In this document: positions 1-15,905 of the stretch, piece by piece
Numbering within the stretch: position 1 is the first letter of the stretch
How the letters are laid out: each line of letters begins with the position of its first letter
From: Sphagnum compactum
Lineage: Eukaryota > Bryophyta > Sphagnopsida > Sphagnales
Length of the DNA: 64,000 bases
Direction: 5' to 3'
Assembly (NCBI GenBank): GCA_965153455.1
Contig: OZ234497.1
Location: 1,550,001 to 1,614,000 of the forward strand
Translations under genes and position numbers: made by a program
Notes under the pieces: model-generated
The model's input: only the letters and a program-made list of their open reading frames with translations
What the model was told of the DNA's origin: nothing
The model's database searches: none

Positions 1-1200
1 TGTCTCATGAACCATCAATGTTTTGGGTTCACCATCCAAAGAAAAAAGCCAAAAGAAACTTAACCTCTATGCAAAATGGTAGGACCATAGGACATGCTAT
101 GCATGATGGCAGGGTCATTAAGCGTAATATGACATCATTGTAAAGTCATGCACTTACTAGACAGGAGGAGGGATCTTATAGGTGGCGTATTCCTTTAGAG
201 GATGCTATGCCTACTTCAAGGCATAAGATCCCTCCCACTATTAAGGACTCAGCATAAGAAACCACTCACTCCTACTCCTCACGATCTAAACATGAGAACA
301 TTCACCTTGTATTTTATGATGGGAAATGCCCATGGATGGGGGACCCTCCCAAAATATGACATTGAACTCTGGCTATTGGCCCATGCTAGGCCCCTTGTTT
401 TGGGACAGCCCCTACCCCAGGGCTTTACCTTACATTGAAATATTGAACATTGGAATCAGCTCTTATTCTTTATGTGACATATAGCGAGATTGTACCACAA
501 GTTTCCATTAGGCAACACGCATATATGGAAAAAAAAAGTAATTTCCCTTCGATTCCACCAAGTCACTATAAGGCCTAGGTGGATGGGGTGCCAGAGTGGG
601 CCATAAGGGGGGTGGGTGCTCACGACCAATTAGATGTAGAAAATCATGTTGTGTAGCCAGTTTGCAGTAGAAAATCAAGTTGTATAGCCATTTCTTCATG
701 GTTCATAGGGTGCTTATAGCCATGTTCTTACCTTGAATTTGTGAATCTAAGCACATTCTACAGTGGAAATCTTGCCATAACTTGTATTACATAAAGCACT
801 TGCCATAACTTGTGCTTTATTTACATAAAGCACTTGAGAAAATTGCTAATGTATCTGGAGGGTACCTTATATCCATGAATATCCCTCCTAGAAAACAGGA
901 GAGACTAGATATTTATGCCTAATTTTTAAAGAGTGGGAGGGAAATTATGCCTACTTATAGGTGTGAATCCCCTATTATTCTTGAGGAGTAGGTGTAAGAA
1001 CCCTGCCTAAGAACCCTGCCCTTCCTACGCCTCATCATCTACCAATGTATTTTTATGCCTTGTGCGTTACACCGGGTAAGTAAGCTTGTAATAGTCGCCA
1101 CCTGAGCTTCATAAACTTATGTAATTGTACGTACCCGGGCAGTTTTGGAAAAAGTAATTAAAAAGGGTTGATTGGAATAATGCTAGTAAACGTATCCACT
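1..1200. other. Intergenic, repeat-derived, no gene seen
   Basis: No ORF here resembles a known protein. Two diverged direct copies of a short segment can be seen, around 205-285 and around 945-1035; both carry the words 'tgcctactt', 'ctactcctca/cctacgcctca' and a 'gtaagaaacc/gtaagaaccc' core. A hairpin-forming dispersed repeat is listed separately at 296-436. The rest shows nothing I can support. Confidence 0.6.
296..436 (+). repeat. Dispersed hairpin repeat, copy 1
   Basis: This segment contains 'ttatgatggg', then a stem of the form GGGACCCTCCCAAAAT, a spacer of about 40 nt, then TTTTGGGACAGCCCC, so the two sides can pair. The same order and wording recurs at 8030-8165, outside any gene. 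The pattern fits a small non-autonomous transposon or SINE-like remnant. The boundaries are approximate. Confidence 0.5.
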
Positions 1201-1395
1201 TTTTCACTCAAGTGAGGGCAGGCGGGGCCCAGGAAGAGCTGTACTGGCTACTTACTGTAGGCACCTGGAAGCAAGAGCTGGATAACAATCTTGTGCTTGG
1301 GGATAGGCACGTAGGCAGCTGGCGTGGGGGTGTAAGGACCTGCCAATTCCTAGGGGCTGGCGGTACCTTGTCAAAAACATCTAGCAGTTCGCAAC

Positions 1396-1495
1396 TCCAA
1401 CAAGACCCATCTTGTGGTTGCAAATGCACCATGTCGCATCTGGTAGTTGGGCATTCAACGAGACGCATCTGGTGGTTGGAATTCACCAAGACGTA
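1396..1495 (+). repeat. Short degenerate tandem repeat (about 35-nt unit)
   Basis: About three diverged copies of a unit containing 'agac(g)catct(t/g)gtggttg' and 'attcaac' lie head to tail (for example 'cccatcttgtggttg', 'cgcatctggtagttg', 'cgcatctggtggttg'). ORFs on both strands run through it because the unit lacks stops; they do not look like genes. Confidence 0.5.
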
Positions 1496-1611
1496 GCAGT
1501 GTGACAGTCGTCAGCTAACGTACGTTCTGTGTGCTGCCAGAAGCGCACCTCCGTCCGTCCGCCCGCCCCTTCCCCCGGCAAAGACGCGTGTGCGCGACAG
1601 CGGTCTTGCGT

Positions 1612-1612
<1 letters not shown>

Positions 1613-1648
<36 letters not shown>

Positions 1649-1671
1649 CGGACGAGAGAGAGAGTACAAGA
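1613..1671 (+). repeat. GA dinucleotide microsatellite
   Basis: A near-perfect (GA)n run of about 32 nt, then a short interruption (atagacggac) and a second GA block. It sits in a locally GC-rich stretch (1540-1780) in the 5' flank of the squalene epoxidase gene. GA tracts are common in plant promoters and 5' leaders, but no function is shown here. Confidence 0.9.
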
Positions 1672-2028
1672 GATGGGTAGCGCACATGATTGTGAAAACC
1701 TTGGGTTCTGCCTGCCTGCTCCTTCTTGAAATCCGCTGGCAGAAAAGGAGGCCGGCAGATAAAATGTGCACATGCACACATTGTCTGCCCACCTGTTTAG
1801 CTGCTCCATCTAATTTTCTCTCCCTGACCCAGGCAATTTGTTAAAAACAATTCCCACATGGGCAGACATCCTATCCTAATTGGTTGTCCCTAAAAAAAAA
1901 GCACGTTAGGATAATGCATGTGAGGAGCGCCAATGTTTCTTATTTTTTGAAGGGGTGAACCAATTGGGTGGCGCAAACATGCTCCTAAGGGATGTTTCTT
2001 ATCTTTTTAAGGGGTGGGAGCTTGATTT

Positions 2029-2490
2029 CCCATCAAATTCCTTTGTTCCCATCAATAACCCATCAAAATCCTTTTGCTCCCATCAATACCCTTTTGTTCT
2101 CATCAAGTTCCCAAAAAATTCCCATCAAATTCCTCTTGTTCCAATCAATAACCCATCAAAATCCTTTTGTTCCCATCAAATTTCCCTTGTTCCCATCAAT
2201 AACCCATCACAATCCTTTTTTTCCCATCAAATTCCCCTGGTTCCCAATAATAAAATATCAATGTCCTTTTGTTCTCATCAAGTCCCAAGCAAATCCCATC
2301 AAATTCCTCTTATTCACATCAAGTTCCAATCAAATTCCTTTTGTTCCCATCAAGTTCCCATCAAATTCCTCTTGTTTCCATTAATAACCCATCAATATCC
2401 TTTTGTTCCCAAACAATTCCCTACAAATTCCTCTTGTTCCCATCAAATTCCTTTTGTTCCCATCAAGTCCCCATCAAAACCCTTTTGTTC
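2029..2490 (+). repeat. 20-bp minisatellite upstream of squalene epoxidase
   Basis: Roughly 22 diverged head-to-tail copies of a 20-bp pyrimidine-rich unit close to CCCATCAAATTCCTTTTGTT, with variant units containing 'cccatcaataacccatcaaaatcc'. Since 20 is not a multiple of 3 and the unit has few stops, long repetitive ORFs arise in all forward frames; these are artefacts. The array ends about 400 bp before the squalene epoxidase start codon, so it lies in or next to the promoter region. Confidence 0.9.
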
Positions 2491-2519
2491 CCGTGGCTAT
2501 GGAGGATAGGTAGGTGCTC

Positions 2520-2896
2520 GCAGGTCAGCACGAAGGTGAACGGTGAGACTCGGGCAGAGTGCTAAACGGAGCGCCGCAATTCGTGGGCAGGCCGGAAGGG
2601 GAGCCACAGTGGCATGGCAGACGTCTGCCGGGTGCGGCAGAGCACAAAGGGGGATTTTCTGCCTGCCAGGTTTTGTGGAAGATCGCGGGCAGATCTGCTT
2701 CGCGCGCCGCGCTTCTTCCTTCATCTGCGCGACCCAAGAGAGAGAGAGAGAGAGAGAGAGGTAAGCACAGAAAATTTCCAGGCCAACGAATTCGAAGAGT
2801 ATAGGCAGGTGTTAGCAGAGGGTGTTGGAGTTTTGGGTCATTGGAAGTGGTGGTACTACTACTGTAGGAGAGAGGAGACGAGGAGGAGAAGAAATA
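2520..2896 (+). promoter_or_regulatory. GC-rich probable promoter/5' leader of squalene epoxidase with GA tract
   Basis: This stretch is clearly more GC- and CpG-rich than its surroundings and leads directly into the squalene epoxidase ATG at 2897. It holds a (GA)n run at about 2738-2760 followed immediately by GTAAGC, which reads as a good splice donor and could end a non-coding first exon. No convincing TATA box was seen. The assignment as promoter/5' leader is inferred from position and composition. Confidence 0.45.
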
Positions 2897-6893
<3,997 letters not shown>

Positions 6894-8029
6894 TAATGGA
6901 ATCTTGAAGTAAAGCTCTCTCTTGCAGTTTGGAGATATTACTATTCTGCGGAGAACAGCCTGAATTGTTCTTTAGTTCTGTCTGTGTCTATTGGTGCACG
7001 GCGTGTGTAGTTTCCAGAATGTTCAGGCACTGAATCTGTCATGTGATAGAGTTGCATTTCTGGGGTGCTCTGAAGCCATCTGAGAACTCAGTTCATAGAG
7101 TTGTTTGTTCTAAACTCTTGCATTTCATGGTGCTGCATTTCTCTGTAAGTTGGATCTGGTATAAACTAAATTTCATGCCATTCCATGAGGACACATTTTA
7201 TGGCACTTCTCATGTGGGATCTAGTTTCAGGATCCTGCATTATTGAGGTCAAAACATTGGAGCCTGAGTTATGGATGCCTGGACCTTTAGAAACTGGGGG
7301 AGGGTTCTCTCTGAGCAACAGGCATCATTTGATTGTGTAAAAGACTGTTTGACACAATCTGGGAAGATCTGGAGGACTGAGTAGATTTTTCCTCACCTGC
7401 AGAAGCTATGAGGAAGTTCTGAAATGTAACATGCCATCTTGACATCTTTGTCATCTGGACACTTCATGGAACCACAAGCTCAAATGGAAGTTCTGCAACA
7501 TCAACTGGAAGGGCCACTTCGTTCTAAAGTTAGTATGTGCACATCTTGAAATTTTTCATTTCATGGAAGCTGTGTGGAATTTTGACCTAGAAAGAAGTGG
7601 GCGTGCGAACCTTGTTATTGAACATAGTGATGTTACTGATTGCTGAAATAAGAATGAGAAGACGATCTATCTTCTTGCTCGCTTTATGCAAACTTCCAAA
7701 CCCTTTGGAAGGTTGTACAGGGAATTTAAGGTCGGCTGGATGGCCATTCAAACTCCATCAGTGCAGCATCCTTGGCCACATACAGTAGAGATGCTCAAGT
7801 GCTCAAGTGGGTTTTTAAACTTGAGTTTCTGTCGGTGGAGGATTTGTTGCATATTTGTTGAAGATATGGCCTTATACACATGTACTCTAGACATGAGCAA
7901 TCATCTTTCACTGATGGGCTTTGATCTCCCTCCTTGGTCTCCGTTCAAGTTTTTCTGAACCTTGTCAACCTGACCACAACAGACCAAGATACAGGTCAGA
8001 TGTACTGTGTGTTTAGGTTTATGGTAACC
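6894..8029. other. Intergenic downstream of squalene epoxidase
   Basis: This holds the presumed 3' UTR and downstream flank of the squalene epoxidase gene. Short ORFs are present but none shows a recognisable protein signature or splice-consistent continuation. Nothing else is seen. Confidence 0.6.
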
Positions 8030-8165
8030 TTTGCCCTGATCTTTATGATGGGTAAGCCCACAGGTGGGGACCATTCCCAAAATGGAGGGCCCTTATTCAG
8101 CAACTGCATAGTCCTAGGCCTCTTATTTTGGGAATGTCCCCAAATGAGGCTTCACCCTGCACTTT
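8030..8165 (+). repeat. Dispersed hairpin repeat, copy 2
   Basis: Related to 296-436: 'tttatgatggg', then GGGGACCATTCCCAAAAT, a spacer of about 40 nt with 'cctaggcctctt', then ATTTTGGGAATGTCCCC and a 'gaggcttcaccctgca' tail. The two arms are almost perfect reverse complements, so the transcript or single strand would fold into a hairpin. Two copies about 7.7 kb apart on the same strand indicate a mobile or amplified element. Confidence 0.55.
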
Positions 8166-8736
8166 CAGACCTTTGGATGCTCCCTTCGTGAGTGGCTCGT
8201 GTGCTCAAGAATGGTTGAACAGTGGTTGGAGCAAAAAGATGGGTATAGGAAAGGGCATCTCTGGAGTCGAAAACCTTCATTGAGAGACACTCATGCCATG
8301 TGCAGACTAATCCTGCAATACAGCAACAGAAACATGTAGTTGAAATGTGTATTTTTGTGACAAAATCTAGACTTGTCACCAAATGAGGTTTGAGCCAAGA
8401 TTGTGAGCTTGAAATCACCAATGTCGATTTAGGGTAGCTATTGGTTGTTAAGACCAAAACTAGAAAATTGTGGAGATGAGAGAAGCAGCCCATCAAATCC
8501 CAGGTTCAAGGAAAGCCTTGATCAATCAGGCAGTGGCACAGTAGTACTACTTACATTTCCTGAAATGTTGTCTAAACTGACTGACATTTTGTTAGTTCTC
8601 TTTTGATGGATGTCCTTTAAAATCTTGGGCCTGGTGGTCCTCTGGTGGTGTGTATGTTGTATCTCTCTCTCACACATCTTGATGCAGAAAAAATTTGTGG
8701 TCCAGAAAATAAATCGGATCAACAAATGGATGTTAT

Positions 8737-9417
8737 TTGTGGAAGAAGAAAAAATTCAAACATAATACTGTGCTTGCACGAGCAATTCAGCATTGTATAA
8801 AGGCCTCTGTGCTTGTTGCATTTGGACACCATGTCCCTTATGCTCTCTTTTGTGAATGGCTCCAGCCATGGCTTGGAACACAAACACTCTCTGCAACTAT
8901 GCATAATCATGTCTGTGAAGGATTTTATGTGGTGGTTTGTGACAGAGAAGGAGCTTCTGACATTGCTGCTCCTGGACTTAAAGACTATCTGCATGTGCGA
9001 CCAGCTATCTTCCCACTTTCTGTTGATCTCTTCACTAGTTCAAAGCATAATATGGTAGCAAGGGTTGTCTCTCTCCCTGGTCTTCCTGAGCTCTTTCATC
9101 ACTGTCTTTCCACCATTGCAAGTCAACTGGGTCTGTTTGTTGGGCACACTGGAGCAGTGGACCAGCCATCATCGCCTCAAATTCCTGAGGACACTTATTT
9201 AGGTCATCTTCTTTACAACAAAACATCAACAACAACAACGCCTGCTCTTCCTCCTCCTCCTGTCAAGCTTCTCATTCTCGCTCCAAGGAGTCAACAAATT
9301 CCTTGCCATCTCTCACTACAAGCAAGGGGCAAAATCCACAAACAAACTTTGGTGCAAGAAACTGTCAAGTTCCCTTACAGCTGTGCTTTCCCTCCCCCAA
9401 ACCAAACGAGCCTCTGA
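8737..9417 (+). CDS. Hypothetical ORF of about 226 codons, doubtful
   Basis: This is the longest uninterrupted reading frame in the 7-15 kb region, but I do not recognise its product. It opens without an ATG (the first in-frame ATG is about 54 codons in), has a proline-rich stretch near the end (PALPPPPVK) and no clear domain. A second forward frame (9303-9551) overlaps its end and contains KKRVSFANPKALA, which would include a PP1-docking-like RVSF word. It could be an exon of an unrecognised gene, a decayed gene or chance. Confidence 0.2.
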   Translation: MWKKKKFKHNTVLARAIQHCIKASVLVAFGHHVPYALFCEWLQPWLGTQTLSATMHNHVCEGFYVVVCDREGASDIAAPGLKDYLHVRPAIFPLSVDLFTSSKHNMVARVVSLPGLPELFHHCLSTIASQLGLFVGHTGAVDQPSSPQIPEDTYLGHLLYNKTSTTTTPALPPPPVKLLILAPRSQQIPCHLSLQARGKIHKQTLVQETVKFPYSCAFPPPNQTSL

Positions 9418-12400
9418 AAACAGGAAAAAAGAGAGTAAGCTTTGCTAATCCCAAAGCACTTGCTTGTGATCCACAACCAGATTTCCATGATGTTGATGCA
9501 GCAGCAAATGATATCTTTGCTGTTTTCTGCTTACAAATCTCATGGAATTGAATCAAAGAAGTAAAGGAAAGACATGAAACTATTCTGCTACATTCTGAGT
9601 ATCTGACGTGGTGTTGTTCCAATGTCTGCAGGTTTTTTTGAGAACACATTGTGAAAGTTGAGGTGATCCACAAAATGGGACAATGGCGGGAGCACAATGT
9701 CATGAGACTAGGCTCGATGTCTTTGCAACTCCAGCAATGGCTTTACCATTATGTTCTCTGATTTTTTGGCATATGAATCACAAACATCATGATGGAATGA
9801 TGAACACCATGACTCTCCTTCCTGTCGTCTACTTGAGCATCACTTCCACCAAACTGTCTACTTGTGCACCGCTTCCACCAAACTGAATAATTTCCCTTTG
9901 ATGTTGAAGCTTCTACATTATAAGCTGTGAGGTAGTGGTACTAGGCTCTAAGTTCCATGTTGAGCTTCTGCATTTCCATGTTGCAAAGTGGTTCCAATCT
10001 GTGCACATGTTTGCACATGCAAAAGAGTTGCAACCTATCTGTGGACATGTTTGGCCAAATGTTTTGCTAAAATGCCATGCTCAAAACATATAAACTATCC
10101 TACAAAAAATCTTCAATTGCTACTACAATTTTTTTTCTGGAGAATCAAGCAATATCGATCTTCGTAGCTCTCACCTTCAAACATTTCCCCCTCGCAGTAG
10201 AATGACAGAAGCTGATCTAAACCCAGCTGTCTAAAGCACACTGTATTCATGGGGATGGGATTTTTAGTACCTGCATGTCATGTACTTGCTCTCCTCACTC
10301 CCATCAGGATTTCTCTGCAGTTCGAGGCAAAGCTTAGAGACCTTCTCAAGCATGCAAAGCACTAAAATCTGAGCACACATTGGAAAGGTATCATCTTTCA
10401 TATTGAGCAGGTTTCTTCAGTGAGAACATTTTTATTGTTTTGGCCAAGAGATTTCTTCTCCAAACAAAATTGCCTTCAAGACAAAATTGGCATTAATTAG
10501 TCTCAAGAAAAACAATGTTTATGCCAATTCTCAAGCTCCAGGCATCCAGGCCATAGGCGCTCCAAAGCTTCGTTTCGAGAAACCAAATTATTTATGCGAC
10601 AATCCTAAGCTTCAAGTGTGTGCTCTTCCACAGCTCCTTGACTGTGTAGGGTTGCGTCTGTGATTTTCATTCTTCACCACGAAACTGTGCAGTCGAGCTA
10701 CAGACTCTTGTATGTTTTGCGTACAGTGGAGCGTTCTTCCCTACTTCAAAATCCGCTTCGCAACAACAAGCTTCTCTCATCATTCTCAAGGATCGGTTTA
10801 TATGGACGCAGTGCCAAAAGAGAGACTCTGCCAATATGGTAACGTCTTTCTACCCTGATTTTTCACCCTCGCCGAGGAGATCCCTGGCTTGTTCCTCGGG
10901 ATTTTCTGTGATTGCATCTTTGATCTCAGCAGTAGGAAGAGAGGACGCTCAGTTTGCAATCCGCGGATTTTGAGAAGTTCAATCCTTTTCCAAGCTGTTG
11001 TTCTTGTTATTGTCAACTGAAGCGGAAAATTTCGTATGCATTTGTCACGTTTGCTGAAATCCTCTTGGATTTGAGCAGCGAACGTATCGGAGCATTCGGC
11101 GTTCTGGATTTTTGCTTAAGCTGCACGGATAATAGAGCTTGTTTTGCTTGGATATGACGGAGTTATGGTCTGTAGTGTGGACAAGAGGCAGCAAACGTTG
11201 GGAAGAGGACGGAGAGTTCAGTTTAGCTATGGCTCTTGCGCAGTGTACTGTACCCGTTGTTCCTTTTGCACAGCATTGCTCTTTCATAAAATGACACACA
11301 GAACGTCCAGCAGATTGCTGCAATCAGGGAATCATCAGTTGGTGTACACATTTAGCGAGTTTTGGACCTGTTGCTTGAGGTATGTGCTGGTTTCCAAGCT
11401 TCTCTCAGGAGGAGAGGAGGAGCTGAAAGAGGATAGAAGACATTATTGGATGCAGTGAGATTTAAATTTCCTGAGAAGCTATCTTGAGAAGCTATCTTTT
11501 GATGGAACCCACTGATTGTGGCAAACAGATGTGCAATCTCATAGTTTGTCAGTAGAAACTTCAGTATTGCTGTGAATGTTCCAACTTCCTTGCTGATTAT
11601 CAATTGCAGATCACAATCCTTTGTCCTTGTTTTGTTGCTACATCGCTAACAAACTGCATTGAAACTTGTCTGGCACTAAGAGAATCAGCTTAGGAAGACC
11701 TCCTTTTACAGACTTGATGCAGTCCTTTTTCAGACTTGATGTCCTAAACAGAAGGACATCCATAATTTTATAGACTGGAGTCTTTTGTCCATGAATGGCA
11801 GATCACCCATTTCTTGAGCATTTGTAGTGTGATCAGGCTTTCAACTGTTGGAGGATTTGTTGAGTGCAAACAAGGCCAGTCTTTGCTGCTGCCTGATGAG
11901 ATCAATGATGCCTGGTTTGTAGATGCAAAAAACCACACAGATGTTTTCTAAACTCTGAAATGCAATGCTAAGGTCTTTTTTTATCACCAGTGTTTCACTT
12001 TTAAGGTAATCCCCTCTCATTCATTCCTCCTCTTTATTTGTGTCATTGGTCAATTGAACTGTCTCCTTGGTCTTTCTTTTCAACTTATTTTGCTGAGGCA
12101 ACAACATGCTCTATCTATGTCTATAGTTTGAACTGCTCAGCTACTTGAGGACTTCTGCTTCACTGCAGAGAGTTTTAAAGCAGGGTTTGTGTCTTGCAAG
12201 ACCTCAGTGTTTCACAAGGTAAAATAGCATTGAGAAAAGCAATGTGCATGAACTTCACAAACTTTTCATTCAACAATTTGGAGATGGAAATTATTTGAAA
12301 TTCATTTTTCATACATTCATAAATTTTGCACATGGATGTCATGTGTCTAAAAACACACATGAAGCACATATAAGTAGGATGAAGAATTTTCATGAAGGAT

Positions 12401-13700
12401 TTGTACATGCTTCATATGTGTTTTTGACACAACATTTGTGTGCAAAAACTATAACGTATGAAGAACAAATTTCACACAATTTTCATTATCAAATTGTTGG
12501 AAGGAAAGTTTGTGATTTGAATTGCTTGGAATAAAAAATCACAGGTTTCTTCAGTGTTGTTGGAATACTAGGTCACAAGCTGGCAGTTCTTTTGCAATCA
12601 AGTTTGGAAGGTTGTGAAACAAAAGAACTTTGTGTCCTGATTTTGCCTACTTCCAATGGTGCAGGTTGATGATGATTTGAACCAGTTGCTTCATGGAATT
12701 GAGATGCCAAGGGAGTTTATGGGTGCAGAACAGAAACTTCAAAAAGCAGGAATGAAATCTGCAACTAACAGTCAGAAGACAGGCATGGCTGGTGTGCCAG
12801 AATCTCAGCTACCAAAGCTGAAACAAAAAAAGAGAAGGGAATCTCAGCTACCAAACAGACCAAACTAATGCCCACTTGCCTGAGCTTTTGTGGAACATCC
12901 AATTTGCCTTCAAGCTTGTTGTGGTTCATTAGTTTATTTCAAAGATTTTTGAGATCTGTGTCTTGGATTTATACTACAGAGAATCTGTTTGTTTGTAATC
13001 AAGAGCCCAAATTTCCTGTTGGTAATGGAGTCACCTGTACTTTCAGAGCTCTTTGATCTAACACCAAACATTTTCCTGTAGCTATCTGGTGATATCCATC
13101 AGCTCCTGCTGACAGATGGATACTACAGCTTCTTCACCGGGTGATTCATATTTTTGTAGAAACTTCTTTCTAGCTTCCTAAATTGTAAATATTGAAAATT
13201 TTCAGTACTTATGAAGATATATTTCTAGCTTTCTGAAAGATACCCGCATGTTTACTCCTGCATGGACAGCTAATAATGGAAAATGTCCAGCATTCATGCC
13301 TTCTGGATGTGTTGATGGGACACAGAGAACCACGTTGGATAATAGCAATGTAAACCATGCTTGAAGACTAGTGTTTAGCTTTGTGGATGATCTGTTTGGA
13401 AAACTAAGAGATGTCTTTGTGTTGCTCATGACAATCCCAGTAGTAGACTCTGGAATTCAACATTTGGATGGGTTAAAATGCTCGAACTTTGTTATATAAA
13501 ACTTGTGTTGTCTTCACTGATCTTGTTATCTTTGGGATTTGTGATTTTCCCATGCTGGACTAAGGAGGAGGGTTTGAGTGGACTCCAGGATGTCATGTAT
13601 CATGGACTTGCTGAACCTTCTGAGATTTGGTTTTCGTATAGTTGTGAGCACATGGCTGCTGATTTGGTTTTCATTGGTGGTGGGGAAAATATGAATTTGT
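9418..13700. other. No supported gene
   Basis: Moderate GC content, with several short ORFs (for example 10660-10842, which is Arg/Ser-rich and looks superficially like an organelle-targeting peptide, 11144-11458 and 12656-12868). None has a recognisable domain or a consistent chain of splice junctions. It may hold untranslated or non-coding transcripts or decayed genes. Confidence 0.4.
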
Positions 13701-14700
13701 GCTGAAAATCTGCTGTGTGTGAACTATTTGATTTACCCCTGGTTTTATTCTGTCTGTGGTGGTCAAGATTGCCAACGGCCTAGTGTTGCTGGTGCCATTG
13801 GACTTCCAGACAGGTAATTCTTGCATCCTAAGGGCTAGCATGTACCTCATGGCAGTGGAGGCTGGGCCTACCCATCAGATCCTCAAAATGGAATCCTTTT
13901 CTCTTATTTTCAGGCATGGATAATATGGTCACAAAGTTAGTACACGAAACTTGTTGCAGCCATGTTTTGTCTGAAATAGTTCAGGGCACCAGTGATGATC
14001 CTCATCCTGTTTCTCAAAATGCTCTTGTAAAGACCTATGAACCTGTTTCTTCTATTGCACCTCATCTTGAGAGAATGTGAAGCTCAATAAGAGATCTGGC
14101 AAAGTATGGGGCTTTGGTTGTGATTTTGTAGTTTAGAGGCTGGGGATTGGGTTGTAGTACAGCTGTTTCTGTGCATTTTCACCTTCTGTTTTATCAAGCC
14201 CCTTTCTGAAGATTTGGTGACAGGGAGGATGTATTTTTCCCCAGTGAGATTTCCGCCCTTGTCCATGGGGTTGTGTTAATCTGGTTCTGCATTTTTGGAC
14301 CAGGCCTTTTTGGTGGTTTCCCTCATCTCCCTTATGTATTTGTCCAAATTCAATTTCTCATCATGAATTTTAGAGGATGGTTGTAAGCACATCTTGCTGC
14401 TAGAACAGAGCTCCGGGTTGCTACTTTCTGTATATGTAAACTATCTCCTTCATGACTCATTTGCCAGTGCAGATCAAAAGGCCAGCAATCAGATGACAGT
14501 CACTGGTCAAACCCTGCAAAACCTTAAATTTACCTTCTTCAGCTCTGCACATATAACGGCGTGGCCTTGCATAGAATCTCATGCCATGAAAAAAAAAACT
14601 ATAAGTTGTACCAGGCAACCTAACAAGAGCTAAAATTTCACCTGGGTTGTTGAGAAATGAGTAGGATTGATAAGAAGCTTTTCTTTTTCTAACTTTACAG

Positions 14701-14832
14701 TTCTGTGTGACCTTGCCAGAATTCCACTACATCACATACACGGCTCTGGTTACAAGATTGTGGATGGCAGTGAATATAAGGTGGTCTCCAAATGTGAACT
14801 GAAAGTGACAGTGGCTGGAGCTAATCAAGAAG
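14701..14832 (+). other. Orphan exon-like segment
   Basis: Bounded by a good acceptor (pyrimidine tract then CTTTACAG, ending at 14700) and a donor (GAAG/GTTAGT at 14833). One frame is open across all 132 nt and reads in part GYKIVDGSEYKVVSKCELK. I do not recognise the protein. An earlier open piece at about 13913-14080, after an acceptor TTTTCAG, could belong with it. No complete gene can be assembled. Confidence 0.25.
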
Positions 14833-15149
14833 GTTAGTGCAGCGTTCTGTCCATATGACACCATTTATGCCTGGGATGCAGAGAATACCTGACTGATCAG
14901 CTTGATTCAGAATTCTGGTTGTAGACAAACGAGAGGTACCCAGATATCAAACATAAGAAGACATGGGAGTCACTCTGGCTTGGGGACTGATGAAACCTGA
15001 GATGGTTCCAATGGCACCAGGCACCATGCAATTGAACATTTTTGCATGAAATATATGTCAGATGAGCAACCTGAGAAGGAATGAATCCTGCAAATTCACT
15101 TTTGTTCATGTGATTATGATTGCACATGCTGGTTTAGGAGGGGAGGTGC

Positions 15150-15905
15150 ACTCATGAGCAGATCATTCAAAGTGGATGGGATTCTGATGTATATGTGGTC
15201 CAACATGGAGGAAACTTGCAGAGTGTTGAACAAGATACCATCTCAAAGTGTGGTCACTTTGAATGCCATACTTGAAGGATGTGCCATTCATGGGCATGGT
15301 AAGGAAGCTCTTAAACATTTAGAATGGATGTGTGAAGGTGGACAGCCAAATGATATCACTTGTTTGTCCTTTGTCAGCTTGTAGTCATGCAGGTTTGGTG
15401 GATGAAAGGCATGTGCTTTTATGTTTCAATGATCACAGTCTAGTATATGACTTCTCCAAAATTTGAACTGTGATTGGAACATTCTCCTGCATGGTCAACC
15501 TTCTTGGCTATGCTGGTCATCTGAAGGACGCAGAGAATATGATCGAGGCAATGCTCTGTGAACCACATGTGGCCACAGGGACAACTTTGCTTGGCATTTT
15601 CAGAATTCAAGGTAATGTGAGAATGTGTTTTGAAAAATGGATTCATGAATTGGAGCCAGAAAATACCTGCTATCAAACATCTATGCTGCTCATGGGCTGT
15701 TCACAGCAGGCATTTCTGCCAGAATGTTGAATGGCAGAGAAAGGAAAGAGGTGAAAAAAAGGTAGGTCACACCTGGATTGAGTTGAATAATGAGGTGCAT
15801 ACATTTGTAGTAGATGATCAAGACTGCCATCAGATGATTGAAATCTGTGCAGAATTGAAGAGATTTTCAGGCCTCATGATGATGTGCAACCTTGGAGCCT
15901 GTCCA
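15150..15905 (+). pseudogene. Broken PPR (DYW-class) gene fragment
   Basis: Remnant of a plant pentatricopeptide-repeat RNA-editing factor. Recognisable pieces occur in order but in different frames: EQIIQSGWDSDVYV (about 15157), then NKIPSQSVVTLNAILEG and HGHGKEALKHLEWMCEGG (15220-15345), QPNDIT, then MVNLLGYAGHLKDAENMIEA (15490-15550), LEPEN, and finally a DYW-type E/E+ region, WIELNNEVHTFVVDDQD (15775-15830), through LKRFSGLM. Internal stops, frameshifts, a deletion near 15205, and loss of the upstream repeats and the DYW deaminase domain make it non-functional. Such genes are usually intronless, so splicing does not explain the breaks. Confidence 0.85.

Noticed and set aside
1483-1844. 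ORFs with Ser-Leu or Arg-Glu runs
   Set aside because: These come from the GA/TC microsatellite read on both strands; no other coding signal is present.
1955-2565. Three long overlapping plus-strand ORFs rich in Pro, Ser, Phe, His and Ile
   Set aside because: They are translations of the 20-bp minisatellite in different frames, and no frame is preferred.
10660-10842. Arg/Ser-rich ORF considered as an organelle-targeting first exon
   Set aside because: No downstream exon of a recognisable protein could be joined to it; composition alone is weak evidence.
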